A stretch of 64,000 bases of DNA from Lantana camara (lineage: Eukaryota; Streptophyta; Magnoliopsida; Lamiales; Verbenaceae): NCBI GenBank assembly GCA_037501455.1, contig CM074859.1:89300894-89364893 (forward strand), in the 5' to 3' direction. Under the pieces are notes generated by a model. The model saw only the letters and a list, made by a program, of their open reading frames with translations. It searched no databases and was not told the origin of the DNA. Positions 43,711-55,592 of this stretch are shown one piece after another; the stretch's first letter is position 1, and each line of letters opens with the position of its first letter. The translations under genes and the position numbers were made by a program.

Positions 43711-45764
43711 TGTAACATCCCGATCGTTCGGATTTCCAGGTACGCGGTAACGAGAGGGTTATATGCGCATTTAAATTATTTAATTACGTATTTAAGTGTT
43801 ATTTTAATGCTTATATGATTATTTGAATTTATATGAAATTAATTGTTTATATTTATGAACTTTGAATTTTAACGTTTAAGTTTGCATGCTCGTAATTTGC
43901 TCGTTATGTGTCGGAATTCAATTCCAATTTTTGTGAAATTTTGATATGCGTGATATATGTGAGTTATGATTATGGTTGCATGCTCGTTTTAAGTTTTCGT
44001 GTTCGTTTGTCGAGGTTTTAAACCTTAAGCATTTGACGAGGGACATGAGGGCCTAACTAGTTTTAGCGCGCCTCGTGTTCCGGAGGCCATAACTTGAGCT
44101 CGGGAATTCGGATTCGAATTCCGGAAGATGGGTTGGACTCTTAATGAATAAAGGAAACTTTTGAACCTGGTTTGGTATTTTTATAAGCTTGTTTAGACCC
44201 TTTTTTTCGCCCGGAATGAACAGCTTGCGCTAAAGCCGCCTTCTTTGACTAGTCATGTACTTGTGGGCCCATTTCAACCATGCCTAAGCTTTAACCCTTG
44301 GTTTATTTGATCTTAAATCACTCCTCTCTCTTCCCTACCTCTCCATTTCGGACCACACGCCCAAGAGAGGAGGAAAAGCTGCTGATCGATGGAGAAAAGA
44401 AGGAAGAAAGAAAACCCCTTTCCATGGCTTGTGATTTTTGGAGCTAAACTCTTCCATACTTCATCAACTCTTGAAGGTATGTATATTTTCGAATTATCCA
44501 TGATTGTATGATGAATTTGATCCATGAATTTCATGCTTTACTTGAGATTTAAAATGAGTTTGGGGGATTGTATGTATAGAAGGGTTTGAGGTCATTTCTT
44601 GCTCCTTTGCCTTAGCTTGAATATGTGGCTGATTTGGTGCTCCCTTGATGATTGTATGAACTTCTTTGCTTCCATTCTTGATTTATACTTCATGTTAGAT
44701 GTGTTAGGGTTGTTTTCTCTTTGACAACTTGATTAAAACTTTGAGCTTTTGGGCATGAAAAACTGAAATTATAATCTGCTCTCCCGGTATGAACTGCTGT
44801 CACGTTTTGAGGGTTGTTTGATTGAATTCTTGCCTCCAATTTCGTGTGTTAATGCATGGATATGTAGTAAACATGTTTCTATATAAATATGCTCTTGTTT
44901 GCCCCGATTTCATGCCTCATTTCAGCTTCATATATGGATTACATGAGTGAGAACATGACTTATTTTCCCTCCTTTCTCGCAATGGTTTTATGTTGCTGTT
45001 TTGGTGCTCAAAAACTGATTATATGGACTTGTTTCTTTGATAATTTGATGCTTAACTGATAGTATATGATGTTTGGATTATTTTCTCTTAAGATCCTTTG
45101 ATGAAATTATGAGTTTCTGAGCCCCAAACCTAAGCTAGGAATCTGCTCCCCTGTTTTGGAACTGCTGTGACGTTTTATGCTTTGTTGCTTGACTTAATGG
45201 CTTCCAATTCGTGTGAATTTGCATGGAGATGTTGTATACTAATTTCTTTACATGTTAGCCCTGCTCTTGCAAGCTTTTAGATCCATTTTCAGCTTCTAAA
45301 CCGAAACATTAGGCCTGTTTGTATGTTATGTGCGAACCTAACTGCTGCTGTGATACTTGAAGTGTTTGGTTGATCTCTTGTACTTATTTTCGTGTGAATT
45401 TGCATGAGCATGAAGTATATGAATTGCTCTTTATGTTAGCTTTGCCCTTCCTGGCTTTTAACTTGCATTTTGACCCAAATTTGAAGTGCATGGCCTGTTT
45501 GTAGGCATGGTATAACCGAACTGCTGCTGTTGCATTTTTATGATTACTTGGTGGTCCTAATGTGCTCCAATTCATGTCAATTTACATATACATGGAGTAT
45601 TTGAGCAGCTTAGTATGTTAACATTTAGTCCCCAAGCTTTTAGCTCCAAACTCAGCGCCTAAGTTGGTGATCATGGCATGAATGCATTGGTTGCTCTTCC
45701 TTGTCCGATTTTCCTTGCTTGATTTGAGAGGCTTTTGCTGCTACATTCTTTGGCCTTTTAATGT

Positions 45765-46984
45765 CACTACAAGAAATCCTGCAAATTCCGACGGAAAATT
45801 CCGAGGGAATTCCGACGGAATCCCGACGGAAATAGTGAATTCCGACGGAATTCCGAGGGAATTCCGACGGAACACATGCCGTAGGAAAACCCTCCCTCGA
45901 AATTCAAAACCGACGGAAAACCGACGGAATTCCGAAGGACAAAAATCAGAAAAAAAAAATTAAATTAAAAAAATTCCGACGGAATACCGAGGGAAATCCT
46001 GTCGGAATAGTCGTATTTTTTAAAAAATAAAATATATCTCCCGACGGAATTCCCCTGGGAATCCCGTCGGAATTTGCTTTTAAAAAAAAAATTTAATTAA
46101 TTATTTTCGACGGAATTTCCCTCGGAATTTCGTCGGAATTTACTGGAAAAATAAAAACTTAATGAGCCACTGGGGATTCGAACACCCAACCTCACGGTAG
46201 GAAGACATTATGGAAACCAAGGAAAACCAGTTGAGCTAGATCAATTCATTGGTTTAGTTTGATACAAATATTTATATATCATTTGAAATAATAAAATCAC
46301 AAATTTTGTAGACTATATTTAAAATTGAGTTCTAAGAAAATATTAATTATAACTACAAATATTATAATACGTCATAAGAATTCAATTTAAGCATAGATAA
46401 AACCGACGGAATTTCGACGGAAATCCCGTCGGAATTATTTAATATTATTTTTAATTTTTATTTTTAAAAAATCCGACGGAATTCCGACGGAATGCCCGTC
46501 GGAATTATTTAATATTATTTTTAATTTTTATTTTTAAAAAATCCGACGGAATTCCGACGGAATGCCCGTCAAAATTATTTAATTTATATTTTTATAGTTT
46601 ATATTTAAAAAAACCGACGGGAATCTCATCGGAATTCCGTCGAAATTATTTAATATTATTTTTAAATTTTATATTTTAAAATATCCGACGAAATTCCAAC
46701 GGGAATCCCATCGGAATTATTTAATTTTAATTTTTATATTTTATATTTAACAACCCGACGGGAATTCCGTCGGAATCCCGTCGGAATTATTTAATATTAT
46801 TTGTTAATTTTATTTTTTTAAAAATCCGATGGAATTCCGACGGAATTTCCGTCGGATTTATTTAATTTTTATTTTTAAAAAAAAAAACAAATTCCGTCGG
46901 AATCCAGTCGGAATTCCCTCGGGAATTCCGACTTCCTGTTTCCCTCGGAATTTTCCGTCGGAATTTGCAGAATTTCTTGTAGTG
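45765..46984. mobile_element. Non-autonomous CACTA transposon, 1220 bp, TSD TGT
   Basis: Both ends are intact: CACTACAAGAAAT at 45765 and ATTTCTTGTAGTG ending at 46984, with the inverted match extending inward to about 45 bp (TGCAAATTCCGACGGAAAAT), and TGT on each side. The interior is built of TTCCGACGGAATTCCG-type subterminal repeats in both directions plus A/T spacers. There is no transposase, so it moved with a helper's. A tRNA-like segment lies at 46160-46240. Confidence 0.95.
46160..46240 (-). ncRNA. tRNA-like / SINE-like segment with Pol III A and B boxes
   Basis: Minus strand: TAGCTCAACTGG (46227-46238) fits the A box TRGCNNARYNGG and GTGTTCGAATCC (46174-46185) fits the B box GGTTCGANTCC with one change; 41 bases separate them. 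The distance and order match a tRNA or tRNA-derived SINE head. A proper acceptor stem is not obvious, so a functional tRNA is unlikely. Confidence 0.55.
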
Positions 46985-47122
46985 TGTGATTCTTTTGTGC
47001 GTATTTCATGCATGTTATGTGTGTATTTGAGGCCTAAGAAGTTCCCCAAGAGCTGCTCCCGAAATGCCCTGAATTTGCCTTTGAAAATGTTGCTGCGCCA
47101 AAAACCGTTTTTCAGAAAATTG

Positions 47123-47255
47123 AACTGGACACGGCCGTGTCCAGTTTGTGCTGAGTATTGACACGGCCGTGTCAAGGCCTCGACTTGGGCATCTGATTTA
47201 TTTAAATTCGGACACGGCCGTGTCCGTTTCCTTTATGTTTTGGACATAGTCGTGT
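47123..47255. repeat. Four-copy ACACGGCCGTGT palindrome array
   Basis: The first copy is the core of a perfect 24-bp palindrome (47123-47146). The next is GACACGGCCGTGTC at 47160-47173, the third the 18-bp palindrome CGGACACGGCCGTGTCCG at 47209-47226, the fourth a decayed ACATAGTCGTGT at 47244-47255. Spacing is 30-50 bp, as in the LTR at 35686. Confidence 0.85.
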
Positions 47256-48120
47256 CATGTATCACGTTAGTGCCCCGAGGGAGTTTCTTTCGTCGTTTCG
47301 TTGCTTTTAATTGCTTTCTCTTGTCCCGTTTGTGACCTATATGCATTATTAACTTAATGTATTATGTGTTAACTTGTGTAATATGAATTTATGATTTGAT
47401 TTATGTGCTCGTTTTCGAATTATGGCTTCATATGTGAGCTATGCTCCTTTAACGTGGGTTTATAACTTTCTGTCTCGTTTATATGCCTTACATGATCAAT
47501 CGTTGCTCTTTATATGATATGAATACGTTGACAACATGTTGTATGGTATGATATATTCGTTATATGAAATCTATGAATTCGTTTGACATGATTTATGAGA
47601 CTTATGAATAAATATGAACTCGTATGCATTATTGGTCAATTTGTTAAGCTTCATAAGCATCACTCGCATTCATATGCTTTTTCCGAGTGTCAATATGGTT
47701 CATTTTGAGTCTAAGTTTGCCTCTTGCTCTTTGCTTTGCTCTTAGGTTCGTTCCGATGTGAGGAAGTGGTCCGTTTGACTCTTTTTGGCCCGTTTTGTCC
47801 GGTTTAGTCGACAAGGTGAGGTTTCCTTTCTTTTTAGTTATTATGACCTAAAACCTTATTTATATTTCGAACCCGCATGCGACTTATATAAGTATATATA
47901 TAGATATGTGTTTGGATACGTATTTTGTGGGATTTGTCCCGTTTGTCTTGAGATTTTGAAAACGCTTTTATAAGCATATAAGCTCTATTTTCGTTTGTTT
48001 TGACAAGCTTTGATAAGAGGGTGTGTGTGTAAGCGTGGTATGATCTGTGGATAAGCTTTTTGTAATAAGTATAAGCTTCGTGATATGTGTGTGTGCGTGT
48101 GTGAGTTCTGTGATCTGTTT

Positions 48121-48354
48121 GGGCCCAGGAGGAGTGGTATGTGATCTCGGGTCGACCATGGGGTCGCCGGGCTCTCTCATCAACACGACTCCACAAAAGG
48201 GAGACTTTGCCCAACCTCGGGAGGTCGAGGGGAAGGCGGGTCTTCTTGAGCCGGCGGTGTGCTACGTGACCCGTCGAAGGAGCGGGCGGATCCCCCGTCT
48301 CATTCAGTTTATCAGTGGGGTTTGAGAGGGGCACCTCTCTCCCCAAAACGGTGT
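48121..48354 (+). ncRNA. Conserved, probably structured RNA block in the solo LTR
   Basis: Very close to the LTR B block (29249-29486) though the flanks differ. Hairpins: CGACC-ATGG-GGTCG near 48153, CCTCG-GGAGGT-CGAGG near 48215, CCCG-TCGAAGGAG-CGGG within 48269-48287, GAGAGG-GGCA-CCTCTC near 48324. Confidence 0.5.
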
Positions 48355-49118
48355 TGGGGTGGAGTTGGGATATGATTTGTTTTGTTTTCATTTCGCCTTG
48401 GGGTATGGAGTAAATAAGTTGAAGTTAAGCTTTCGGTGCTTTATGTTTCGTTTATGGTTGTGAAACGGGGCGGATTTCTAAACTCTAAAACTTAACTGAA
48501 TTTGGCCTTCGGCCCCAAACTTCTTTCTTTATGTATAGTATCACGGGTTAAATGTTTTAGAATGCAAAAACCGTGCCCGTTTCATAAACCCTTTCAGCTT
48601 TATATATGCTTTGCTCTTATGTATATGTAAGGGTGCGTGAGTTAGCCCCTCACCAGTCTCTAGGTCTGACCCTCGTTATTTCTATCTTTTTCCCCCTTTG
48701 ATTTGAGTTTGTAGGTACCCGTTTTGTGAGATTTGGAGCTAGGCGGTTGTCTTTGAGTCTTGGTTTTGGCGAGCTTAAGTCTCATGCATTGTATTTTCGT
48801 TTTCTTTATACATTTTGGTTAATTCTGAAATATGTAAAAGTTATGATTTTAATTCGAAATTGTAAAGGTTTTTGTAACGTAAATTATTATTTTTGATATG
48901 TCTCGAGTATGTTTATTTGTTTGGGAGATTCTGGTGCTTCCGCATTTGTTATTTGTTTTATTGCGTGCTCTGAGTAGGGTCTACACTGCCTAGCTTAGGT
49001 TAGATTTTTGATTGTCACCCGTTCGCTATGGTTTGATGCGTGGACGGAGTCTCCATTTTGTTTCACGTGTTGAGCTATGGTGCGGGGGATGTGGCGCCCT
49101 TCGCTCCGGGGTGTTACA

Positions 49119-51138
49119 TATTTGATACTCCTTGGTCCTTCCTTGCTTAAGTTTGTTTGTTTGAATCCATGCTTGATATATGAATTAATTTCGTTTAAGT
49201 AATTGAGCATATGAACATGATACATCATTCCATGGCATTCTTATGCTTTATTTCATATTGAATCAAGTTATGACATGATACACCACCTCATGAGCATTGT
49301 CGTGTGTCCTACCTGGTCTCATATCGAGTCTTATCTCACGAGTACACATTGTTCCCTTTCTTACACAGTTCTTCTCCAGGGCGGAGATATCATGATCAAA
49401 TAGGCACTGGCATAGCTCATGTTCTTATATTTTCGTCTCTTAGGTGAGGGTGTTTTCGTTTTAGTTACGTATCGAACCCTATAACCTTATGTGACAAGTT
49501 TTAGCCAAAAACCGAATGTATATATATATATATATATTGTTTTCTAATGGAGTCATCGAGTAAATTATTTCCCAAGGATTTAAAATGTATTATGTTTCTC
49601 ATGACTTGAATGTTTTGGCGAGATTATACACATTGATCATGCACATGTATTAGGCCCCGGGGTAAATGTGTGAATGGAGACCTGTTCGGCATCGGGCCGA
49701 CGTATAGCAAAGCCATTACACAAAGTACCCATTGAGAATCTCTTACGCGATCGTGTAGTGTGGAAGGTAAGTTATTCTTATGCCGATGGTTAACCCATCG
49801 AAGGAGTGGGTAGGAGTCATAACCCCCCATCTCGATATTGTAATGAGATGGTTAGGGTCGGCAGGCCCAACCATTATGGAGGGAGAAGGTTGGAACTATT
49901 TTATGACTATGATTATGCACATGATTATGATTATTGTTATGCATCTGTCGGGTAGGCCGAAACACGGATTGCCCAAACGATTATGTCCCATGTATTTATG
50001 ACTCGTGTGTATTATTATGTATTGCATGATCACGTATTCAAAGTATTATGTCATGTTCATTGTACACGGTCAGAGTTTGGTTGGAGAATTATACACGCTC
50101 ACTCGCCGAGCTATTATGATTATTATAAATTATGAACTTAATGGATTTAATATGAATTAGTCGTAAATTCCGAGCATTGCTTAGTCATTTTCTTACCCTT
50201 CGTGGGAACTAACTTTTAATGAAACACTGCTCGAGATTTATGACTTGCATGTGTATGTTTTTATATATATGTATGACTCCTGCTCACTCAGTCTTCTAGA
50301 GACTGACCCCTCTTTCTACTCTTCCAGTTTCTTGCAGGTTTTGCTAGGCGGGAGTCGAGTCGTAGCTTTCTTGTTCGTACACTTGAGTCACATTTACATT
50401 ATTATGATTTAAATTGTATCTCCTTATGTAATTGGGCCGGTGTGCCAATTTCGATATTATTGATTATGGAATAATGAATTCGGGGCAGGTTGTATGCATA
50501 GTTGAACCAGTTGTTAGGTTGCATATTGAATGAAATTATATTATGAGAATGCTTTAAGTTTGGAGCTATTGTTGGAATTTATACATGATATTATTTCTTC
50601 CGCACCGCATTTTGGGATTTGTGATTAATTGGTACAGGGTTAGATTCCGCCTAGCCAGGATGATTTTATTTTGTCACCCGTTCGCTATGGGTCCGGTTCA
50701 TGCTTAGATTATCCATTTCAACTTTTCAGTTTTTGCAGGTGCATGCTAGGCGGGAATTAGAGTCTAGCTTGTCTTTAATTTGGGTCTAACACACTTCACC
50801 TCATATTTTGTTCATGTATTGATACTTGATATATTTTGTAGCATGCCTTGGCATATTTTGGGAGATGATATTGTATTGATATGTAAATGTTGGTACCTAT
50901 TAGTATTTATACTGGATATGTAAATATGGTAACTATAAGTATTGAATGAATTATTGCTTCCGCTTTTATTACTCTGACTTGATTGTTTGGTTTGGGGTTA
51001 GTCCCGCCTAGCTTTGTTGTAATTTTTTTTTATTATCTCCCGTTCGCTATAGCTTTGGTTCATATATGGATTGTCCATTTCATATGTGGATCGAACTATA
51101 GTGCAGGGGATGTGGTGCCTCGCGTTCCGGGTGCTACA
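49119..51138 (+). repeat. Gypsy LTR, portion right of the solo-LTR insertion; 5' LTR of the element with gag at 51400
   Basis: Ends GGGTGCTACA at 51138, 8 bases before a perfect primer site. It carries a diverged form of the structured block, including ACCCA-TCGAAGGAG-TGGGT at 49793-49811. A stretch of about 400 bp near the end (50317-50722) is repeated in diverged form at 50723-51085. A TA microsatellite lies at 49517-49538. Confidence 0.85.
50317..51085 (+). repeat. Diverged tandem duplication of the LTR 3' part
   Basis: Both halves begin with CAGTTTCTTGCAGG / CAGTTTTTGCAGG followed by GCTAGGCGGGA, pass GTTAG..CCGCCTAG, and end with CCCGTTCGCTAT...ATCCATTTC or GTCCATTTC. The other LTRs have this block once. 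Confidence 0.7.
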
Positions 51139-51146
51139 TCTGAAGG

Positions 51147-51158
51147 TGGTATCAGAGC
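51147..51158 (+). promoter_or_regulatory. Primer binding site of the second gypsy element
   Basis: TGGTATCAGAGC, perfect initiator tRNA-Met complement. Confidence 0.95.
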
Positions 51159-51399
51159 CCGGTTGCAAAACTGGGTCTCTAGTGTTGTGTCTTGTGAGTC
51201 TAGGTTGCACGGCATAGGAACTAATTGTCAACTTGAGACTCTTGCATCGTTATTTGAAGTATTTGAACCACTTGAATTATTTGAACTTACTTGAACTCGG
51301 TGAATTGTTTGAATTTTATGGCTTATGTGCAATTTGTGAATTATTTGCACACATTTGCACCTACTAATCGAACATGCATAATAGTAACTTGATTTCAGG

Positions 51400-52788
51400 A
51401 TGGCTCGCGATAGACATCATCGTGATCATTCTCTGGGACATCGACATCGTCGTCATCATCGTCGTGAGAGATCGCCACCTCCTCCTCCACCTCCTCAGGC
51501 TCAGCCACAAGACTTTATGAATGCAGTGGTGGGTCTTATTGACCAGAGGGTCTTGGATTATGTTCCTCCAGCACCACCAGTTCCACCACCACAGTCGGGG
51601 GGCCAGATTTCAGTGATATTCAGGGAGTTCCAGAACCAGCATCCTCCCAAGTTCTATCAAGGGAATGATATTCAGGCGGAGCAATGGTTGAAGGAAATCG
51701 AGAGGATATGGGAGCTTATTCCATGTGAGTCCCAGGAGAAGGCCCGATGCACCATTTCGTTGATTCAGGGCGAGGCATACTTTTGGTGGGAGAGTGCCCG
51801 GATTGTGTTAGATGCTGCAGGTGAGGAAGTGAATTGGGAAGTTTTCGTCAGAGAGTTCAGAAACAAATTTATTCCTCCATCTTCTCGCACCCGAAGATTG
51901 AAGGAATTTACAGAGCTTAAGCAAGGAAGCAGGTCGGTTTCAGAGTATATCGCCAAGTTTGAGAGATTGTCCCGGTATGCTCCTAATATAGCGAGTGACG
52001 ATTTCCATAAGGCGATGCAGTTTGTTCAGGGCCTCAGACCGGATATTCAGACAGCGATTGAGGCGGTCAACACGAGCACCTGGGTGAAGGCTACTAAGAA
52101 GGCATTGTTGGTTGAGGATTCGGTGAATGCAAGACGGTCTACCTATCGCTCAGGTTCAGGTTCGGGCTCAGGTTCCGAATCGGGTTTCAGAGGTTCTGGA
52201 TCGGGTTTTAGAGGTTCAGGTTCGAGTATTGCTTCGGGCAAGAGGCCTATGACTTATTCTTCTCCACCACCAGCTCCAAAGGACCCAGAAAAAAAGCCCC
52301 GACCAGCAAGACCAGTGTTTAGAGCTCCAGTTGCTCCAGCTTTACCACCACCACCCGAGAGGCCTGTTTGTACCTTCTGTGGTCAGACTACACACATCTA
52401 TGATAACTGTAGGAGGCGTCTAGGCCTATGTTTGCTTTGTGGGAGCGCTGAGCAAATGGTAGACGGATGTCCAGATCGCAGGATGCCGCTACCTGGAGGT
52501 CAGAGACCACTGATCAGAGCTCGTGCCTATGCCTTGGACGGAGAGCAGCAGGATGCCGATATCGATCCAACCACGGTAGTTGAAGGTACCATTTGCATAC
52601 ATGGCACGAACATTCATACCTTATTTGATCCAGGAGCTACACACTCCTTTCTCTCGAGTGCTATATCTGTTTCCTTGCCTTTGCCTGTTACTTGCTCTTC
52701 TGCATGTTATGTGGTTAGTACTCCGTTTGGTGGTAGCTTAGAATCTGATCGGGTGTTTAGAGAGGTTCCGGTGAATATCGAGGGCCAA
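51400..52788 (+). pseudogene. gag: Gypsy gag-protease, truncated by a CACTA insertion
   Basis: ATG at 51400 follows a leader of about 240 bases after the primer site. The N-terminus is rich in Arg/His (about residues 2-25) then Pro; the gag core (FREFQNQHPPKFYQGND...) has no stop up to the insertion, unlike the relative at 38853. A Ser/Gly repeat region (about residues 250-285) precedes the zinc knuckle CTFCGQTTHIYDNC; a second knuckle, CLLCGSAEQMVDGC, lacks its His. Protease starts with [10 protein letters not shown] and stops at 52788, where CACTACAAAA begins. Reverse transcriptase and later domains are not found to the right before another element starts. This is the best-preserved gag in the window. 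Confidence 0.9.
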
Positions 52789-53200
52789 CACTACAAAAAA
52801 ACAGCCGATTTCCGGTGAAATTTTTCGACGAAATTTTGGGTCTGAAAATTTGCGATGAATTTCAGACAAAATTCAGACGAAACTAATAACATTTTACTTT
52901 TCTTCTATGATTTAAAATTTGCGGCGAACCTCAGACGAATTTTCGACGAAATATAGTTATAGTTAAAAAAATAAATATTTTTTTGTAATTCAGACGAAGA
53001 TTTGCGACGAACTTTCGCCTGAGATTTAAAATTATTTTCATTTAATAGTTTTCAGATGAAAATTAGTCTGAAAGTCATCCAAAATTTCAGACGAAATTTA
53101 GACGAACGTTTTCGTCTGAAATTATTTAACATTTGCGGCCAAATACAGACCCAATATTTCGTCTGAAAATAAGGGGTTTTTTTTTTAGCCAAATTCAGAA
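52789..53200 (+). mobile_element. Left end of a CACTA element cutting the gag-protease
   Basis: CACTACAAAAAAACAG at 52789 follows the gag reading frame. The next 400 bp hold many CAGACGAA / TTCGTCTG and GCGACGAA units in both directions, the subterminal repeat pattern of CACTA elements but with a different unit from the element at 45765. The opposite terminus is not seen. The element probably extends through the gene-like DNA to its right. Confidence 0.8.
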
Positions 53201-54818
53201 TAGTCTTCACCCCAATCATGTATGAACAGTTCGACGATATAGTGATGAAATCCTTCGCCGGAAAATGAGCAGCTAAAATCGATTTTGTGCGATGCGTCTC
53301 CGGCGAGATGTTTCGTCAGAATATCCATGCCCTAATTTGTTGGCTAAGTTCAATCCCGCCTCTCCAAAATCTCATTTCAGGCTTTTCCCTCCCATGTCCG
53401 CCACTCTCAATCTCTCTAGCTTGCTGAAAAGCTTGTCCTCATTCGAAAGATAGGGTTTGCGCGGCCCCTAGAACCAACCTTCGCCCACGCTTTCTGGCCC
53501 GCCGAAGCCTCCGTGATTAATCGTCTTTCGCAGAAGCTGAGAACCCTAGCTTATTACCTCTGGGTTCGACCTTCGCAGCAGCTGAGAAGAGTGCAAGAGG
53601 TAAGAACTCGTGTAATTGTAATAATTCCTTTAATTTGGTCCTTCGTTTATTGAATTTGAACTTTGAGCATGCGTTTCAGGAGAAAGCAGCTTTGGTGGTT
53701 CCTTATTGGTACATTGAAAAGAGAAAACCGATTTCTGCTCCTCAGGTTGCTGTTTTTCTTCTGAAATTCATGTTTGATGGAAAAGTTTTGATTTTGAAGA
53801 ATTGGGAATTTGTGGGTTTTCTTTTTCCCTTTGATTTGGGAATTGAGAATTCATGTTTCATGTGTTGTGTGAACTTTTGTTATATTTTGGAGAATTACTA
53901 TTTGTGTTAGTCTGAGTAGACCATTCCCTTCGAGTTACATTGTTCCTAGTGCCGGTTATTGATCTTGATTGTTATATTTGGGGTTTGTTGTTAACCAAAC
54001 TATTTTGATCCTATAATGTTTATGTTCCTATTTTGTTAGTTTCTTTAGAGGATAGTGATGAATGTAGGAAATACTTTTCGGAGATGTGATTCTGCAGGTA
54101 TTTTTCATTTGATGTTGGATCAGTGATTGGTCTGTAAAAGAATTAGAGAAAGAAAAAAGCTTTTGAAAAGAGTGCATAAGACATGCACTAGGGTAGTTTC
54201 CTGTAAACATGATTTTTGACCCCTTTTGTTGCTCCATTTTCTGAGAACTTTAAAGTGGTTATAGTTTTTGAAAAGTAATAATTTTACGCAGTATTTATAT
54301 GAAACGTTGGATGGTTTAGTCAAATGTGTTCTGCACTTCTACTTTAGATTAAGCTGACCTATCCTATATAGAAAAATCTCTTAAGCTAATCATACTTGGA
54401 ATCCCAATTTAGGATTATTATATTATCTCTTTCTCCCCAAATTAATTTTTTGTTGTTCTGCTAAAACATGTTTTCCGTGGTGGTGTTCACAGGACAAAAG
54501 GAACTGGTTCTGGCATTGTACATTCCATTGATATTCATCCATCACGAAAACACACTTGTCTTGTAAGATGCTTCTTATCTTTCCTTGTTAGTTTGGTTGT
54601 GTTTGTAGTATTTGCCACTATCTATTCTAATTAGATACTGTCTGAAAACTCTAAAGAAAGGCTATTTGGAAAGCTGAAATAAGCTAGAAGCTAGAAGCAC
54701 TTAGGTTCTCATTTGAGCTTCTGGGCATTTGTGTTATTTGAAAGTGCTTTTGTACTTTCTTTTCCATACACTCTGATGGGTCTGAATATGGGGTATAGAG
54801 TCCAATCACTTTAGAATT
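53201..54818 (+). pseudogene. Gene-like DNA inside the CACTA element; one exon-like piece resembles a WD-repeat nucleoporin
   Basis: This stretch has intron-exon character: a donor AGAG|GTAAGAAC near 53600, an acceptor GCGTTTCAG near 53680, and an exon-like piece 54493-54562 bounded by CACAG and GTAAG. That piece encodes TKGTGSGIVHSIDIHPSRKH then TCL, which resembles a WD40 blade and, from memory of the family, plant Nup43; this is tentative. No continuous gene can be assembled. CACTA elements are known to pick up host gene pieces, which would explain it; a host gene hit by the element is the alternative. It is cut at 54819 by the Tat element. Confidence 0.45.
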
Positions 54819-55592
54819 TGTTTAGGTGAGGAAACCACTAGAAGATCGCCGGAAAAGATGGGAGTTCTACCTGCTAGGACAAACACACAGACAAAGTCAG
54901 AAGGCCAAGCTAGGGGAACTGGGGGTGATTCCCAGTTTGGCTCTCCGACGCTCAAGTCAGATGAAGATCTGAACGAGAGAAAATGCAAAGTATGGAGTTG
55001 CAGTAATGGAAATTGCTTACAATGAAGGAGATGAACTCGCCTATTTATAGTTGAGGGTCAGGAACCCTTTGGTCATTTGCACCGTGTGGTCCTGACCGAA
55101 TGTTGCCCTAACACGTGGCATTGCAAGAGAAACCTAGGAGGAATCTTTTCTGCAAAAGCTGGTGAAAGTTGGTGTTGGCAACAGAGGTAGGTGCGCGGGC
55201 ATGTACGGTGTGTCAGAGAGCCATTTTAGGGGTTGGTAACTAGGCCTTAAGAGCACGCTCGTGTCAACCAAGAGCCTTGGAGGCCAAGGAATCCGCTAGG
55301 GGATGAAGGCCAAGGCTTGTGTAATGAGTTGGAGTGGAAGCCTCCCTGAGGAAGTGTAGCGCTCGAAGAGGGCTTCCTTGATGGATTGGAACTTTAGCCA
55401 TGTAGTACGAATCGCGCTCGTTAGAGAGCGGCGATGTTGGTCACATGCACGCGTAGCAGAGTTGACACGTGTTCTTTGACGCTTGAGGGTCCGAGCGCTC
55501 GAGTATAATAGCCTTAATCGCAAGAGGACAGGTGTCGTCCCCCTGAGTTGCCACGTGTCCATACGTGGGACGAGCGTATTTTGACCCCATCA
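54819..55592 (-). repeat. 3' LTR (about 774 bp) of a Tat-lineage gypsy element, minus strand
   Basis: Minus strand begins TGATGGGGTCAAAATACG at 55592, just after a purine tract, and ends GGTTTCCTCACCTAAACA at 54819. Candidate TSD GAATT (54814-54818); the other side is outside the window. Boundaries are less certain than elsewhere because the 5' LTR is not seen. Confidence 0.7.

Larger units (their letters stand above)
43711..49118 (+). mobile_element. Gypsy solo LTR, 5408 bp with a CACTA insertion, TSD TATTT
   Basis: TGTAACATCCCG...GGGTGTTACA flanked by TATTT (43706-43710 and 49119-49123). No primer site or gag follows inside the TSDs, so it is a solo LTR; without the CACTA element it is about 4.19 kb. 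It contains a four-copy ACACGGCCGTGT array (47123-47255) and a structured block (48121-48354) very like that of LTR B. Confidence 0.92.

Noticed and set aside
46160..46240. Functional tRNA gene
   Set aside because: A and B boxes are present, but I cannot build an acceptor stem or anticodon arm with confidence, and the segment is inside a transposon.
45765..46984. miRNA precursor
   Set aside because: Long complementary subterminal repeats would fold, but this is the normal structure of the CACTA family; no single precise duplex stands out.
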